From the NCBI RefSeq assembly GCF_022829345.1, contig NZ_JAKSXV010000087.1, positions 1-64,000 of the forward strand: a stretch of 64,000 nt of DNA, given 5' to 3'. The position numbers and the translations under genes were made by a program. This stretch comes from Methylobacterium sp. J-090 (GTDB taxonomy: Bacteria; Pseudomonadota; Alphaproteobacteria; Rhizobiales; Beijerinckiaceae). Under the pieces are notes generated by a model. The model was not told where the DNA came from. It saw nothing but the letters and a program-made list of their open reading frames with translations, and searched no databases. Below are positions 52,888-60,637 of the stretch, piece after piece. Numbering within the stretch: position 1 is the first letter of the stretch; each line of letters starts with the position of its first letter.

Positions 52888-53327
52888 GGCGTTTTCTCGT
52901 GCTCGCGGCGTGTGTCGCGGCCTGTCCGACCGCCGTGGTCTCGGTCGGACCCGCCCATGCGGCCACCGTGACGGTGACCGTGGACGGGATCGAGGCGGTG
53001 CCCTCCACGCTCTACGTCGCCCTGTGCCAGGGCGGCCTGTCGGAGGCCGAGTGCCGGATCGGCCAGGAGGCCCCCGTGCGGGGCGCGAGCGAACGGGTGG
53101 TGTTCGCGGATGTCGAGCCCGGCGCCTACGCCGTCGCGGCGTTCCAGGACCAGAACGGCAACCGCCGCCTCGACCGCACCGGCCTCGGCCTGCCGACCGA
53201 GCCCTACGGCTTCTCGGGGCCGTCCGAGCGCACGGCCCGGCCGGATTTCGCCCGCGCCCAGGTCGCGGTGCGCGAACCCGGGCTGGCGTTGCGCGTGCGC
53301 CTGACCCGCGCCCTGCCCCGCCGCTGA
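52884..53327 (+). CDS. DUF2141 exported protein
   Basis: A 147 aa protein with a signal peptide (about 1-27, GPAHAAT). The mature part carries the DUF2141 pattern VTVDGIEAVPSTLYVALCQG and VEPGAYAVAAFQDQNGNRRL (with NG-N-L) and YGFSG. DUF2141 proteins are small beta-rich periplasmic proteins often found beside carotenoid genes. They might bind or move pigment. Start GTG 52884 overlaps the stop of the upstream CrtI-type gene. Confidence 0.85.
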   Translation: MRRFLVLAACVAACPTAVVSVGPAHAATVTVTVDGIEAVPSTLYVALCQGGLSEAECRIGQEAPVRGASERVVFADVEPGAYAVAAFQDQNGNRRLDRTGLGLPTEPYGFSGPSERTARPDFARAQVAVREPGLALRVRLTRALPRR

Positions 53328-53335
53328 CCGCCCCC

Positions 53336-54322
53336 GTGCCGCCCGATTCACCCCTGGTCGTGGTCCGGGGGGCCACCCTGAGCTACCGCGATCGGCGCGT
53401 CCTCGACGGCGTCGACCTGGATCTCTTCGCCGGTCAGACCCTGGCGCTGCTCGGCCCCAACGGGGCCGGCAAGACCTCGCTCATGCGCCTCGTCGCCGGC
53501 CGCCTCGCCCCGCAGGCGGGGCACGTGCGGATCGCGGGGTGCGATCCGTTCGCGGCCCCCGAGGCCCGCCGGGCCATCGGCTGGGTGCCCCAGGACATCG
53601 CCCTCTATCCCCGCCTGACCGTGGCCGAGAACCTCGACGTGTTCGCCCGCCTCGCCGGCCTCGGCCGGCACGCCCGGCGCGCGGCCGTGGCCGACGCCCT
53701 CGACCAGACGGACATCGCCGCGGTCGCCGGTCGCCCCGTCGGCCTCCTGTCGGGCGGCTACCAGCGCCGGGTCAACATCGCCGCGAGCCTCATGGCGCAG
53801 CCCCGCCTCGTCCTCCTCGACGAGCCGACGCAGGGCGTCGATCTCCACGCCCGCGCGGCGATCCACGCCGTGCTGGAGCGCCTGCGCCGGGCGGGCGCGG
53901 CCGTGCTCGTCGCCACCCATGATTTCGCCGAGGCCGAGCGCCTCGCCGACCGGGCCGCCTTCCTGGCCGAAGGCCGCATCGTCCGCGAGGGTACCCTGCC
54001 CGACCTCCTGGCGCGTCGGCGCGACGGCGCGCCCGAGCACGAGGTCGCCCTGTCGGGCCCCGCCTCCGGCCCGGCCGAGGCGGCCCTGCGGCGGGCGGGC
54101 TTCGCGCCCGTGGACACCGGCCTGACCTGGCGGGCGCTGCCCGCCGCTGGCCCGCGCCTCAACGCGGCCGCACTGCTCGACGCCCTGCGGGCCGAGGGCG
54201 TCCCCGTCGCCGAGATCCGCATCCGCACACCCGGCCTCGAGGCGGTCTACCGCGACGCCCTCGGCCTGTGGGACCCGGCCGACCCCGTCCGGCTCCGCCG
54301 CCGCGAAGGCGCCGCGTCATGA
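53336..54322 (+). CDS. ABC-2 type exporter ATPase
   Basis: A 328 aa ABC ATPase: Walker A LLGPNGAGKTSLMRL, Q-loop VPQDIALYP, signature LLSGGYQRRVNI (YQRR instead of QQQR), Walker B RLVLLDEPTQGVD. The C-terminal 110 residues extend beyond the domain, as in multidrug-type exporter ATPases. GTG 53336 is 8 bp after the DUF2141 gene. It overlaps its permease by 4 nt. The location suggests export of a carotenoid-related lipid or glycoconjugate. Confidence 0.9.
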   Translation: MPPDSPLVVVRGATLSYRDRRVLDGVDLDLFAGQTLALLGPNGAGKTSLMRLVAGRLAPQAGHVRIAGCDPFAAPEARRAIGWVPQDIALYPRLTVAENLDVFARLAGLGRHARRAAVADALDQTDIAAVAGRPVGLLSGGYQRRVNIAASLMAQPRLVLLDEPTQGVDLHARAAIHAVLERLRRAGAAVLVATHDFAEAERLADRAAFLAEGRIVREGTLPDLLARRRDGAPEHEVALSGPASGPAEAALRRAGFAPVDTGLTWRALPAAGPRLNAAALLDALRAEGVPVAEIRIRTPGLEAVYRDALGLWDPADPVRLRRREGAAS

Positions 54323-55521
54323 TCGCCGCCGCCTTCCGGGTGATGCTGCTAGGCCTCGTGCGCGACCGCGCCGCCCTGGTCATGGCCTTCGTGCTGCCCA
54401 CCGTGATCTTCGTGATCTTCGCGGCGATCTTCTCCGGCGCCATCGGCGAGCGCATCCGCATCCATCTCGGCCTCGTCGACCTCGCCCGCACCGCGACGAC
54501 CGAGCGCCTCGCCGCCGCCCTGGAGTCCGACCCGTCCCTGCGGATCGCGCGCCTGTCCGTCGCGGATGTCGCCGGGGCCGCGAGCGCCGTGCGCCGGGGC
54601 GAGGTCGACGTCGCCCTGGTCCTGCGCGGCGACCTCGATGCCGCCCCCGCCGGGGCGGCCCCAGCCGAGCAGCCCGTGGTGCTCATCGAGAACCCGTCCC
54701 GGGCGCTCGCCACGCCCATCGCGCTCGGCCAGTTCCAGCGGGTGCTCAACGCGGCCCTGCCCGACGTGGTGCTGGCGCGGATCGTCGCCGACGTGGAGCG
54801 CTCGGGCAAGATTGGCGCCGACGAGCGCGCCTTCCTGAACCAAGCCTTCGCCGAGCAGCGCGCCCGCAAGGAGCCGTTCTCGTTCGCGTCCCTCGTCGAA
54901 CTGCAGAGCACGGCCACGGGCGGCGGCAACGACCGGGTGAGCTACTATGCCGGCGCCATCGCGGCGGTGTTCCTGCTGTTCGCCGCCATGCAGGGCGCGC
55001 TGTCCCTCGTCGAGGAGCGCCAGGGCGGCCTCGCCGACCGCCTGACGGCGGCTCCGGGCGGCCTCGCCGTGATCGTCCTCGGCAAGTTCGCCTTCCTCGT
55101 CCTCCAGGGGATGGTCCAGGCTGGCCTGATCTTCGCCGCGGCCGCCCTCCTCCACGGCGTCGACCTGCGTCCGCACTGGGCCGCCTGGATCGGCACCACC
55201 CTCCTCGTCTCCGCCATGGCGGCGGGGCTGGCGCTCGCGGCGTGCGCCGCCGCCGCCACCCGCCAGCAGGCCCACCTCGCCTCGACCTTCGGCGTCCTGC
55301 TGCTCTCGGCGGTGGGCGGCAGCATGGTGCCGCGCTTCCTCATGCCGCCCTGGCTGCAGCAGGCCGGCTGGTTCACCCCCAACGCCTGGGCCATCGAGGC
55401 CTACCAGACGGCGCTCGGCGAAGGCGTCTCCGCCGCCCTGCCGGCCTGGGGCGTGATGATCGCGGTGGCGGCGGTGAGTTTGGTGGCGGCGGTGGGGCTG
55501 GTGTCGCGGCGGGTGGCGTGA
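54319..55521 (+). CDS. ABC-2 type exporter permease
   Basis: A 400 aa permease: one N-terminal span (about 20-40), a 200 aa periplasmic domain (residues about 45-215) and five C-terminal spans. The pattern matches the ABC-2 exporters of the YhgE/YbhS-type. Starts inside the ATPase stop (ATGA). Together the two genes form an exporter embedded between the two carotenoid enzymes; the cargo is unknown. A 106-bp gap follows before the next crt gene. Confidence 0.9.
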   Translation: MIAAAFRVMLLGLVRDRAALVMAFVLPTVIFVIFAAIFSGAIGERIRIHLGLVDLARTATTERLAAALESDPSLRIARLSVADVAGAASAVRRGEVDVALVLRGDLDAAPAGAAPAEQPVVLIENPSRALATPIALGQFQRVLNAALPDVVLARIVADVERSGKIGADERAFLNQAFAEQRARKEPFSFASLVELQSTATGGGNDRVSYYAGAIAAVFLLFAAMQGALSLVEERQGGLADRLTAAPGGLAVIVLGKFAFLVLQGMVQAGLIFAAAALLHGVDLRPHWAAWIGTTLLVSAMAAGLALAACAAAATRQQAHLASTFGVLLLSAVGGSMVPRFLMPPWLQQAGWFTPNAWAIEAYQTALGEGVSAALPAWGVMIAVAAVSLVAAVGLVSRRVA

Positions 55522-55627
55522 ACGATCCTGACGGGCCGCCGCGACGGGGTAACGCGTTGACCCCCGCCGTAGGCAGCCTAGCTTCAACTATAAGGACGGC
55601 GTTCGTCCGTTCGGGAGTGGCAGGAAC

Positions 55628-57154
55628 ATGCGGGCTGGGTCTTCGGTCGCCGTCGTCGGCGCGGGGTTGGGCGGCCTCGCGGCGGCCTGCGTGAGCGCGG
55701 CGCGCGGCCACAAAGTCACCCTCTACGACAAGAACGACTGGCTCGGCGGCAAGGCGGCGGTGCTGCATCAGGACGGGTTCCGGTTCGACATGGGGCCGAC
55801 CATCCTCACCGTGCCGAAGGTGCTGGAGCGCATCTTCCAGGAGGCCGGGCGCGACATCCGCGACTACCTCGATCTCCGCCGCCTCGATCCGCAATGGCGC
55901 TGCTTCTTCGACGACGACACCCGCATCGACCTCATGGCCGACGTGCCGACCATGGCGGCCTCCATGGACCGCTTCGCCCCCGGCACGGGCGCCGGCGAGG
56001 GCTACACGAAGTTCATCGAGATCTCCGAGCACCTCCACGGCGTCTCCAACCGGTTCTTTTTCTGGAAGGCCGTGGAGGACCTGTTCGACACCATCGACAT
56101 CCGCGCCAACATGAACCCCGGGACGCTCCGGGATGTCCTGTCCCTGCGCATGGGCTCGTCCGTGGCCGGCACCATCCGCTCCAAGGTGAAGGACGCCCGC
56201 CTCGCCCAGATGCTCGACCACTTCGTCCAGTATGTCGGCTCCTCGCCCTACGGCGCGCCGGCCGTGCTCTGCGCCATCGCCCACATGCAGACGGCCGAAG
56301 GCGTGTGGTACCCCATGGGCGGCACCCGCGCCGTGGCCGAGGCCCTGGCGAAGCTCGCCGGCGAGCTCGGCGCCACCCTGCGGCCGGGCGACGAGGTCAC
56401 GGGGATCGCCATCGACAGCGGTGCGGTGACGGGCGTGCGCACCGCCGCCGGCACCACCCCGTTCGACGCCGTCATCTCCAACATGGACAGCGTGCGGACC
56501 TACCGGGAACTCGTCGGCGGCGCCGTCGGCAAGGCCTACGAGAAGAAGAGCTTCGAGCCGGCCTGCTCGGGCGTGGTGCTCTATCTCGGCCTCAACAAGC
56601 GCTACGACCACCTCAGCCACCACGACTTCGTCTTCTCCCGCAACCCGGAGGAGGAGTTCGACCACATCTACCGCAAGGGCGAGCCGGCCCCGGACCCGAC
56701 GGCCTACCTCGCCGCGCCGTCCTCCACCGATCCGAGCGTGGCGCCGGAGGGCGGTGAGGCCCTCTACGTCCTCGTCCACACGCCCTACCTCCGGCCGCAT
56801 CACGACTGGAAGACGATGTTCCCGGCCTACCGTCAGGTGATCCTCGACAAGCTCAAGCGCACGGCCGGCATGCCCGATCTCGAGGAGCGCATCGTCGTCG
56901 AGCGCCACCTCACGCCGCAGGACATCCACGAGCGCTACAAGGTCTTGAACGGCGCGATCTACGGGCTGGCCTCCCACGGCAAGTTCATGGGCGCGTTCAA
57001 GCCCGGCAACCGATCGCGAAAGGTGCGGGGCCTCTATCTCGCCGGCGGCGCCGCCCATCCGGGCCCCGGCATGCCCATGGTGATGATGTCGGGCTGGATC
57101 GCGGCCGATGCCCACGACACCGACGCGCGCGGCGAGGTCCGGGCGAGCGCTTAA
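55628..57154 (+). CDS. CrtI/CrtN-type carotenoid desaturase
   Basis: A 508 aa FAD-dependent enzyme: SVAVVGAGLGGLAAACVSAA at the N-terminus, FRFDMGPTILTVPKVLERIF, and the closing GLYLAGGAAHPGPGMPMVMM. It closely fits phytoene/diapophytoene desaturases. Methylobacterium pigments are acylated glycosylated C30 carotenoids, so a diapophytoene or squalene-derived substrate is likely, by context. The TAA stop is the first part of a 40-bp cruciform repeat (57152-57191). Confidence 0.88.
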   Translation: MRAGSSVAVVGAGLGGLAAACVSAARGHKVTLYDKNDWLGGKAAVLHQDGFRFDMGPTILTVPKVLERIFQEAGRDIRDYLDLRRLDPQWRCFFDDDTRIDLMADVPTMAASMDRFAPGTGAGEGYTKFIEISEHLHGVSNRFFFWKAVEDLFDTIDIRANMNPGTLRDVLSLRMGSSVAGTIRSKVKDARLAQMLDHFVQYVGSSPYGAPAVLCAIAHMQTAEGVWYPMGGTRAVAEALAKLAGELGATLRPGDEVTGIAIDSGAVTGVRTAAGTTPFDAVISNMDSVRTYRELVGGAVGKAYEKKSFEPACSGVVLYLGLNKRYDHLSHHDFVFSRNPEEEFDHIYRKGEPAPDPTAYLAAPSSTDPSVAPEGGEALYVLVHTPYLRPHHDWKTMFPAYRQVILDKLKRTAGMPDLEERIVVERHLTPQDIHERYKVLNGAIYGLASHGKFMGAFKPGNRSRKVRGLYLAGGAAHPGPGMPMVMMSGWIAADAHDTDARGEVRASA

Positions 57155-57191
57155 GCAGGTTCGCATTGGCGTGCCAACGCGAACCTGCTTA
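57152..57191. terminator. Cruciform inverted repeat after the second desaturase gene
   Basis: Arms TAAGCAGGTTCGC (57152-57164) and GCGAACCTGCTTA (57179-57191) pair perfectly over 13 bp. An inner TTGGC/GCCAA pair extends the stem. It probably ends transcription or serves as a repeat element. Confidence 0.7.
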
Positions 57192-57204
57192 GCTTCCTGA
57201 TCTG

Positions 57205-57255
57205 TCGCAGATTTTCGACGCAAAACCGGTGACCACTTTTGCGAAACCTGCTTAG
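57205..57255. repeat. Rhizobiales-type dispersed palindromic repeat
   Basis: It contains CGCAAAA-CCGGTGACCAC-TTTTGCG (57219-57225 with 57237-57243), followed by GAAACCTGCTTAG, which copies the end of the neighbouring cruciform. The CGCAAAACCGGT-type core is widespread in Rhizobiales genomes, known to me as a common dispersed repeat. Confidence 0.65.
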
Positions 57256-57265
57256 GGACCGAGCG

Positions 57266-58075
57266 GTGTCGGCCCCGGCCCGATCGGCCTTCGTCTGGCG
57301 GTTCATGGTCGGGTATTTCGACCGGTTCCTGCGCCGCCACATGAATGCCCTGCGCCTCGCCCGCTGGGGCGTGCCGGATTTCGCCGATCATCCCGGCCCC
57401 ATCGTGGTCTATTGCAATCACCCGGCGTGGTGGGATGCCGCCGTGGTCATCCTGCTCGCCGGGCGGCTGTTCCCCGCGCGCGAGAGTCACGCGCCGTTCG
57501 ATGCGAAGATGCTGGAGCGCTACGCGATCTTCTCCCGCATCGGCGCCTTCCCGGTCGATCTCGATTCGGCGCGCGGCGCGGCGCAGTTCCTCAAGGCCTC
57601 ACGGAAGATTTTGGCCTCGCGAAAGATTCCGGCGCGGCCCGGCGCGATGATCTGGATCACCGCGCAGGGGCGTTTCGCCGATGTCCGCGCCCGGCCGCTG
57701 GATCTGCGCGCCGGCGTCGCCCGCCTGCCCGAGCTCGCCCCCGACACCCTGTTCGTGCCCCTCGCCCTCGACTACGCCTTCTGGGAGGAGCGCGGCGCGG
57801 AGGCCTGCGCCGCCTTCGGGCCGCCGATCCGGGGCGCCGACCTCCACGCCCTCCCACGGCCCGAGCGCCTCGCCCGGATGGAGGCGGCCCTGACCGACAC
57901 CCTCGACCGCCTCACCGCCGACGTGATCGCCCGCGATCCCGGCCGCTTCACGGCCCTCGTCTCGGGTGCCAAGGGCGTCGGCGGCGTCTACGATCTCGGG
58001 CGGCGCCTGCGCGCGGCCCTCACCGGGCGCCGCTTCGAGCCCGCCCACCGGGCAGAGGAAGACCGCCGGCCGTGA
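57266..58075 (+). CDS. PlsC-like acyltransferase of the carotenoid locus
   Basis: A 269 aa acyltransferase: the NH-x4-D motif is NHPAWWD (about residues 50-56), preceded by PIVVYC. It resembles 1-acyl-glycerol-phosphate-type acyltransferases. Next to a CrtQ-type glycosyltransferase it could esterify the sugar of a carotenoid glycoside, a role played by CrtO in C30 pathways. GTG 57266 is selected (AGGGA upstream); TTG 57239 would start inside the repeat. Overlaps the following gene by 4 nt. Confidence 0.85.
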   Translation: MSAPARSAFVWRFMVGYFDRFLRRHMNALRLARWGVPDFADHPGPIVVYCNHPAWWDAAVVILLAGRLFPARESHAPFDAKMLERYAIFSRIGAFPVDLDSARGAAQFLKASRKILASRKIPARPGAMIWITAQGRFADVRARPLDLRAGVARLPELAPDTLFVPLALDYAFWEERGAEACAAFGPPIRGADLHALPRPERLARMEAALTDTLDRLTADVIARDPGRFTALVSGAKGVGGVYDLGRRLRAALTGRRFEPAHRAEEDRRP

Positions 58076-59391
58076 TCCTCGCTCTCGCGATCGTTTCAGT
58101 GCTGCTTGCCCTCCTGCCGGCGGTGCTGGCGGCCGTAAACCTGTCGGTCCTCCGCACGCCGGTGTCGGATGCGTCTCGGACTGAGGCTTCGCGCAGGCAG
58201 CACGGGTCCCCACACCTTGCAGGAGAGGGACAGGGTGAGGTGTGTGACACCTCCGACAAGCTCGCACACCTCACCCCAACCCTCTCCTTCCAAGAGAGGG
58301 AGCCTGTCGTGCTCTACGCCGATCGTTCGTCGATGGCCGACCCCGGTCGCCCGGACGCCGAAAAAACGCCCCGCGTCTCGATCCTGATCCCGGCCCGCGA
58401 CGAGGCCGCCACCATCGAACACACCGTGCGGGCGGCGCTGGCGAGCACGGGGGCCACCGTCGAGGTGCTGGTCGGCGACGACCACTCCACCGACGCCACC
58501 GCCGCCCTCGTGCGGGCCATCGCGGCCACCGACCCGCGCGTTCGCCTCGTGGCGATCCCGTCCCTGCCCGAAGGCTGGACGGGCAAGAACCACGCCTGCT
58601 CTGTCCTCGCAGGTGCGGCCCGCTTCCCCCACCTCCTGTTCATCGACGCCGACGTGACCCTGGCGGCGGCGGCGGCGGCGGCTTTGGCGGCGCATGCCAC
58701 CGCCACGGGCGCCGCCCTCGTCAGCGGCGTGCCGCGCCAGCGCATGGGGACGCTCGGCGAGCGTCTCACCGTGCCGATGATCGGCTTCCTCCTCGTCGGC
58801 TACCTGCCGGTGCCGATGATGCGGTCCTCCCTGCGTCCGTCCCTCGGGGCGGCCTGCGGCCAGCTCGTCCTCGTCGACCGGGCGGTCTACGCGCAGACCG
58901 GCGGCCACGGCGCCATCCGGGGCTTCCTGCACGACGGCGTGCTCCTGGCGCGCCTTTTTCGCGCGGCGGGCCACGGCACGGACCTCGTGGCGGGGCACGC
59001 GCTCGCCACCTGCCGGATGTACCGGGGCTGGACGGAGGCCTGGGCCGGGTTCTCGAAGAACGCCCACGAGGGCATGGCGACGCCGCGCGCCCTCCCCGTC
59101 TGGACGGCGCTGCTCTTCACCGCCCATATCCTGCCGGTGCTGCTGCTGATCCTGTTCGGCCTCGGCCTCGCCGCACCCGGGGCGGCCGGCCTGGCGCTCG
59201 TCGCGCTCCTGCTGTCCCTCGGCACGCGGGCGGCGATCACCTTCGCCATGCGCGAGCCGGCCCTCACGATCCCGCTCCATCCCGTGGCCGTGGCCGTGGC
59301 GCTCCTGATCCAGTGGAACGTGCTCCTGCGCCGCAAGGCCGCCGGTGCCGCCGTGTGGAAGGGGAGAAGCTATCCGCTGAACGGCGCCTGA
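58072..59391 (+). CDS. CrtQ-like family 2 glycosyltransferase with an in-frame repeat insertion
   Basis: A 439 aa membrane glycosyltransferase. An N-terminal membrane span (1-27) is followed by about 45 residues encoded by a palindromic repeat (see 58185-58317), then a GT-A domain (PRVSILIPARDEAATIEHTV, DDHSTDATAALV, EGWTGKNHAC, FIDADVTL) and about four C-terminal spans. It resembles CrtQ, which glycosylates C30 carotenoid acids. The start GTG 58072 overlaps the acyltransferase stop. The repeat segment lies where the family has a short linker, so function may survive. Confidence 0.85.
   Translation: MILALAIVSVLLALLPAVLAAVNLSVLRTPVSDASRTEASRRQHGSPHLAGEGQGEVCDTSDKLAHLTPTLSFQEREPVVLYADRSSMADPGRPDAEKTPRVSILIPARDEAATIEHTVRAALASTGATVEVLVGDDHSTDATAALVRAIAATDPRVRLVAIPSLPEGWTGKNHACSVLAGAARFPHLLFIDADVTLAAAAAAALAAHATATGAALVSGVPRQRMGTLGERLTVPMIGFLLVGYLPVPMMRSSLRPSLGAACGQLVLVDRAVYAQTGGHGAIRGFLHDGVLLARLFRAAGHGTDLVAGHALATCRMYRGWTEAWAGFSKNAHEGMATPRALPVWTALLFTAHILPVLLLILFGLGLAAPGAAGLALVALLLSLGTRAAITFAMREPALTIPLHPVAVAVALLIQWNVLLRRKAAGAAVWKGRSYPLNGA
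58185..58317 (+). repeat. Palindromic repeat inserted in frame in the glycosyltransferase gene
   Basis: About 133 bp with nested inverted repeats: AGGAGAGGG (58221-58229) with CCCTCTCCT (58280-58288), and GGGTGAGGTGTG (58233-58244) with CACACCTCACCC (58265-58276). The outer ends match the copy in the mch upstream region (about 20,341-20,405). It is translated without stops. Confidence 0.75.
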
Positions 59392-59711
59392 TCCGGACCG
59401 GTCTCACGCAGGATCCAGGCCGCCGTGTCCGGGTCGGCGCCCTCCACGGGCAAGTGGAGAATGATCGGCGTCTCGTAGGGGTGGCGCGCCTTCAGGGCGG
59501 CGGCCAGGGGCTCGGCCAGGGTCGCGCGGCTCTTGATCAGGGCTACCACCTCGTCGGCCCGCTCCACCGCGCCCTTCCAGGCATAGACCGAGCGCATCCC
59601 CGGCAGCACGTTGACGCAGGCGGCCAGCCGCATGCGCACCAGGGCCTCGCCCACGGCCAGCGCCGCGTCGGCATCCGGGAAGGTGGTGTAGACGAGAAGC
59701 GGACGCTCCAT
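59370..59711 (-). CDS. cutA: Divalent cation tolerance protein CutA
   Basis: A 113 aa protein with the CutA pattern (LLVYTTFPDADAALAVGEAL, RLAACVNVLPGMRSVYAWKG, YETPIILHLPVE). CutA forms trimers and is linked to divalent-metal tolerance, with an unclear molecular task. ATG 59711 is chosen by alignment. It ends 22 nt inside the 3' end of the convergent glycosyltransferase gene. Confidence 0.95.
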   Translation of the reverse strand: MERPLLVYTTFPDADAALAVGEALVRMRLAACVNVLPGMRSVYAWKGAVERADEVVALIKSRATLAEPLAAALKARHPYETPIILHLPVEGADPDTAAWILRETGPDQAPFSG

Positions 59712-59818
59712 GCTATGGGTCTCCCGATCGCGGACCGGCGGTTGCATCCCGCGCGGTGCGCTTGCGGTCCGAGGTGCGACGCGGATCGCGGTTGGGTCAA
59801 CGGGGCGGACGAGGGTTC

Positions 59819-60589
59819 ATGTCGCGGCGTTTCAACACGATCGCGTTCATCGCGAGCCCGACGGACGATGCGCGCCAGGCGGCGGACGCCCTGATGCGCC
59901 GCTACGACCACGTGCCGCCCGAGGAGGCGGACGTGGTGGTGGCGCTCGGCGGCGACGGCCTCATGCTCCAGGCGCTCCATCGCTTCATGGATGCCGGCAA
60001 ACCGATCTACGGCATGAATCGCGGCACCGTCGGCTTCCTCATGAACGAGTACCGCGAGGAGGACCTCCTCGAGCGCCTCGAGAACACCAAGCGCAGCCGC
60101 ATCCACCCCCTGCTCATGGAGGCCGTGGATACGGAGGGGCGCCGCCACCGGGCGCGGGCGCTGAACGAAGTCTACATGCTGCGCCAGACCCACCAGACCG
60201 CCAAGCTGCGGATCTCCGTCGACGGCCACGTGCGCCTGCCCGAACTCATCGCCGACGGGGTGCTGGCGGCGACGCCGGCCGGCTCCACCGCCTACAACCT
60301 CTCGGTGGGCGGGCCGATCCTGCCCCTCAACGCCCGCCTGCTGGCGCTGACGCCGATCTCGTCCTTCCGCCCGCGCCGCTGGCACGGGGCGCTCCTGCCC
60401 GATCACGCCCGCATCTTCATCGAGGTGCTCGACGCCGAGCACCGGCCCGTGGCGGCGGTGGCCGACCACACGGAGTTCCGGCGGGTCGCCACCGTCGAGA
60501 CCTGGCTCGACCATGCCAGCAACCTCGTGCTCCTGCACGACCCCGGCCACAGCCTCGACGAGCGGATTCTGCGCGAGCAGTTCGGCTGA
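59819..60589 (+). CDS. nadK: NAD kinase
   Basis: A 256 aa enzyme phosphorylating NAD to NADP. The signature VVALGGDGLMLQALHRFM (about residue 40-57) and GTVGFLMNEYREEDLLERL and TPAGSTAYNLSVGGPIL match the PpnK/NadK family. The ATG comes after GAGGGTTC. Single gene, divergent from cutA over 107 bp. NADP supply matters for MtdB and the pterin steps, although no operon connects them. Confidence 0.95.
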   Translation: MSRRFNTIAFIASPTDDARQAADALMRRYDHVPPEEADVVVALGGDGLMLQALHRFMDAGKPIYGMNRGTVGFLMNEYREEDLLERLENTKRSRIHPLLMEAVDTEGRRHRARALNEVYMLRQTHQTAKLRISVDGHVRLPELIADGVLAATPAGSTAYNLSVGGPILPLNARLLALTPISSFRPRRWHGALLPDHARIFIEVLDAEHRPVAAVADHTEFRRVATVETWLDHASNLVLLHDPGHSLDERILREQFG

Positions 60590-60637
60590 TCCCGTCCGCG
60601 CCGGGCCCAACCTAGGGGTCGGGGCCGACGCGCGGTC

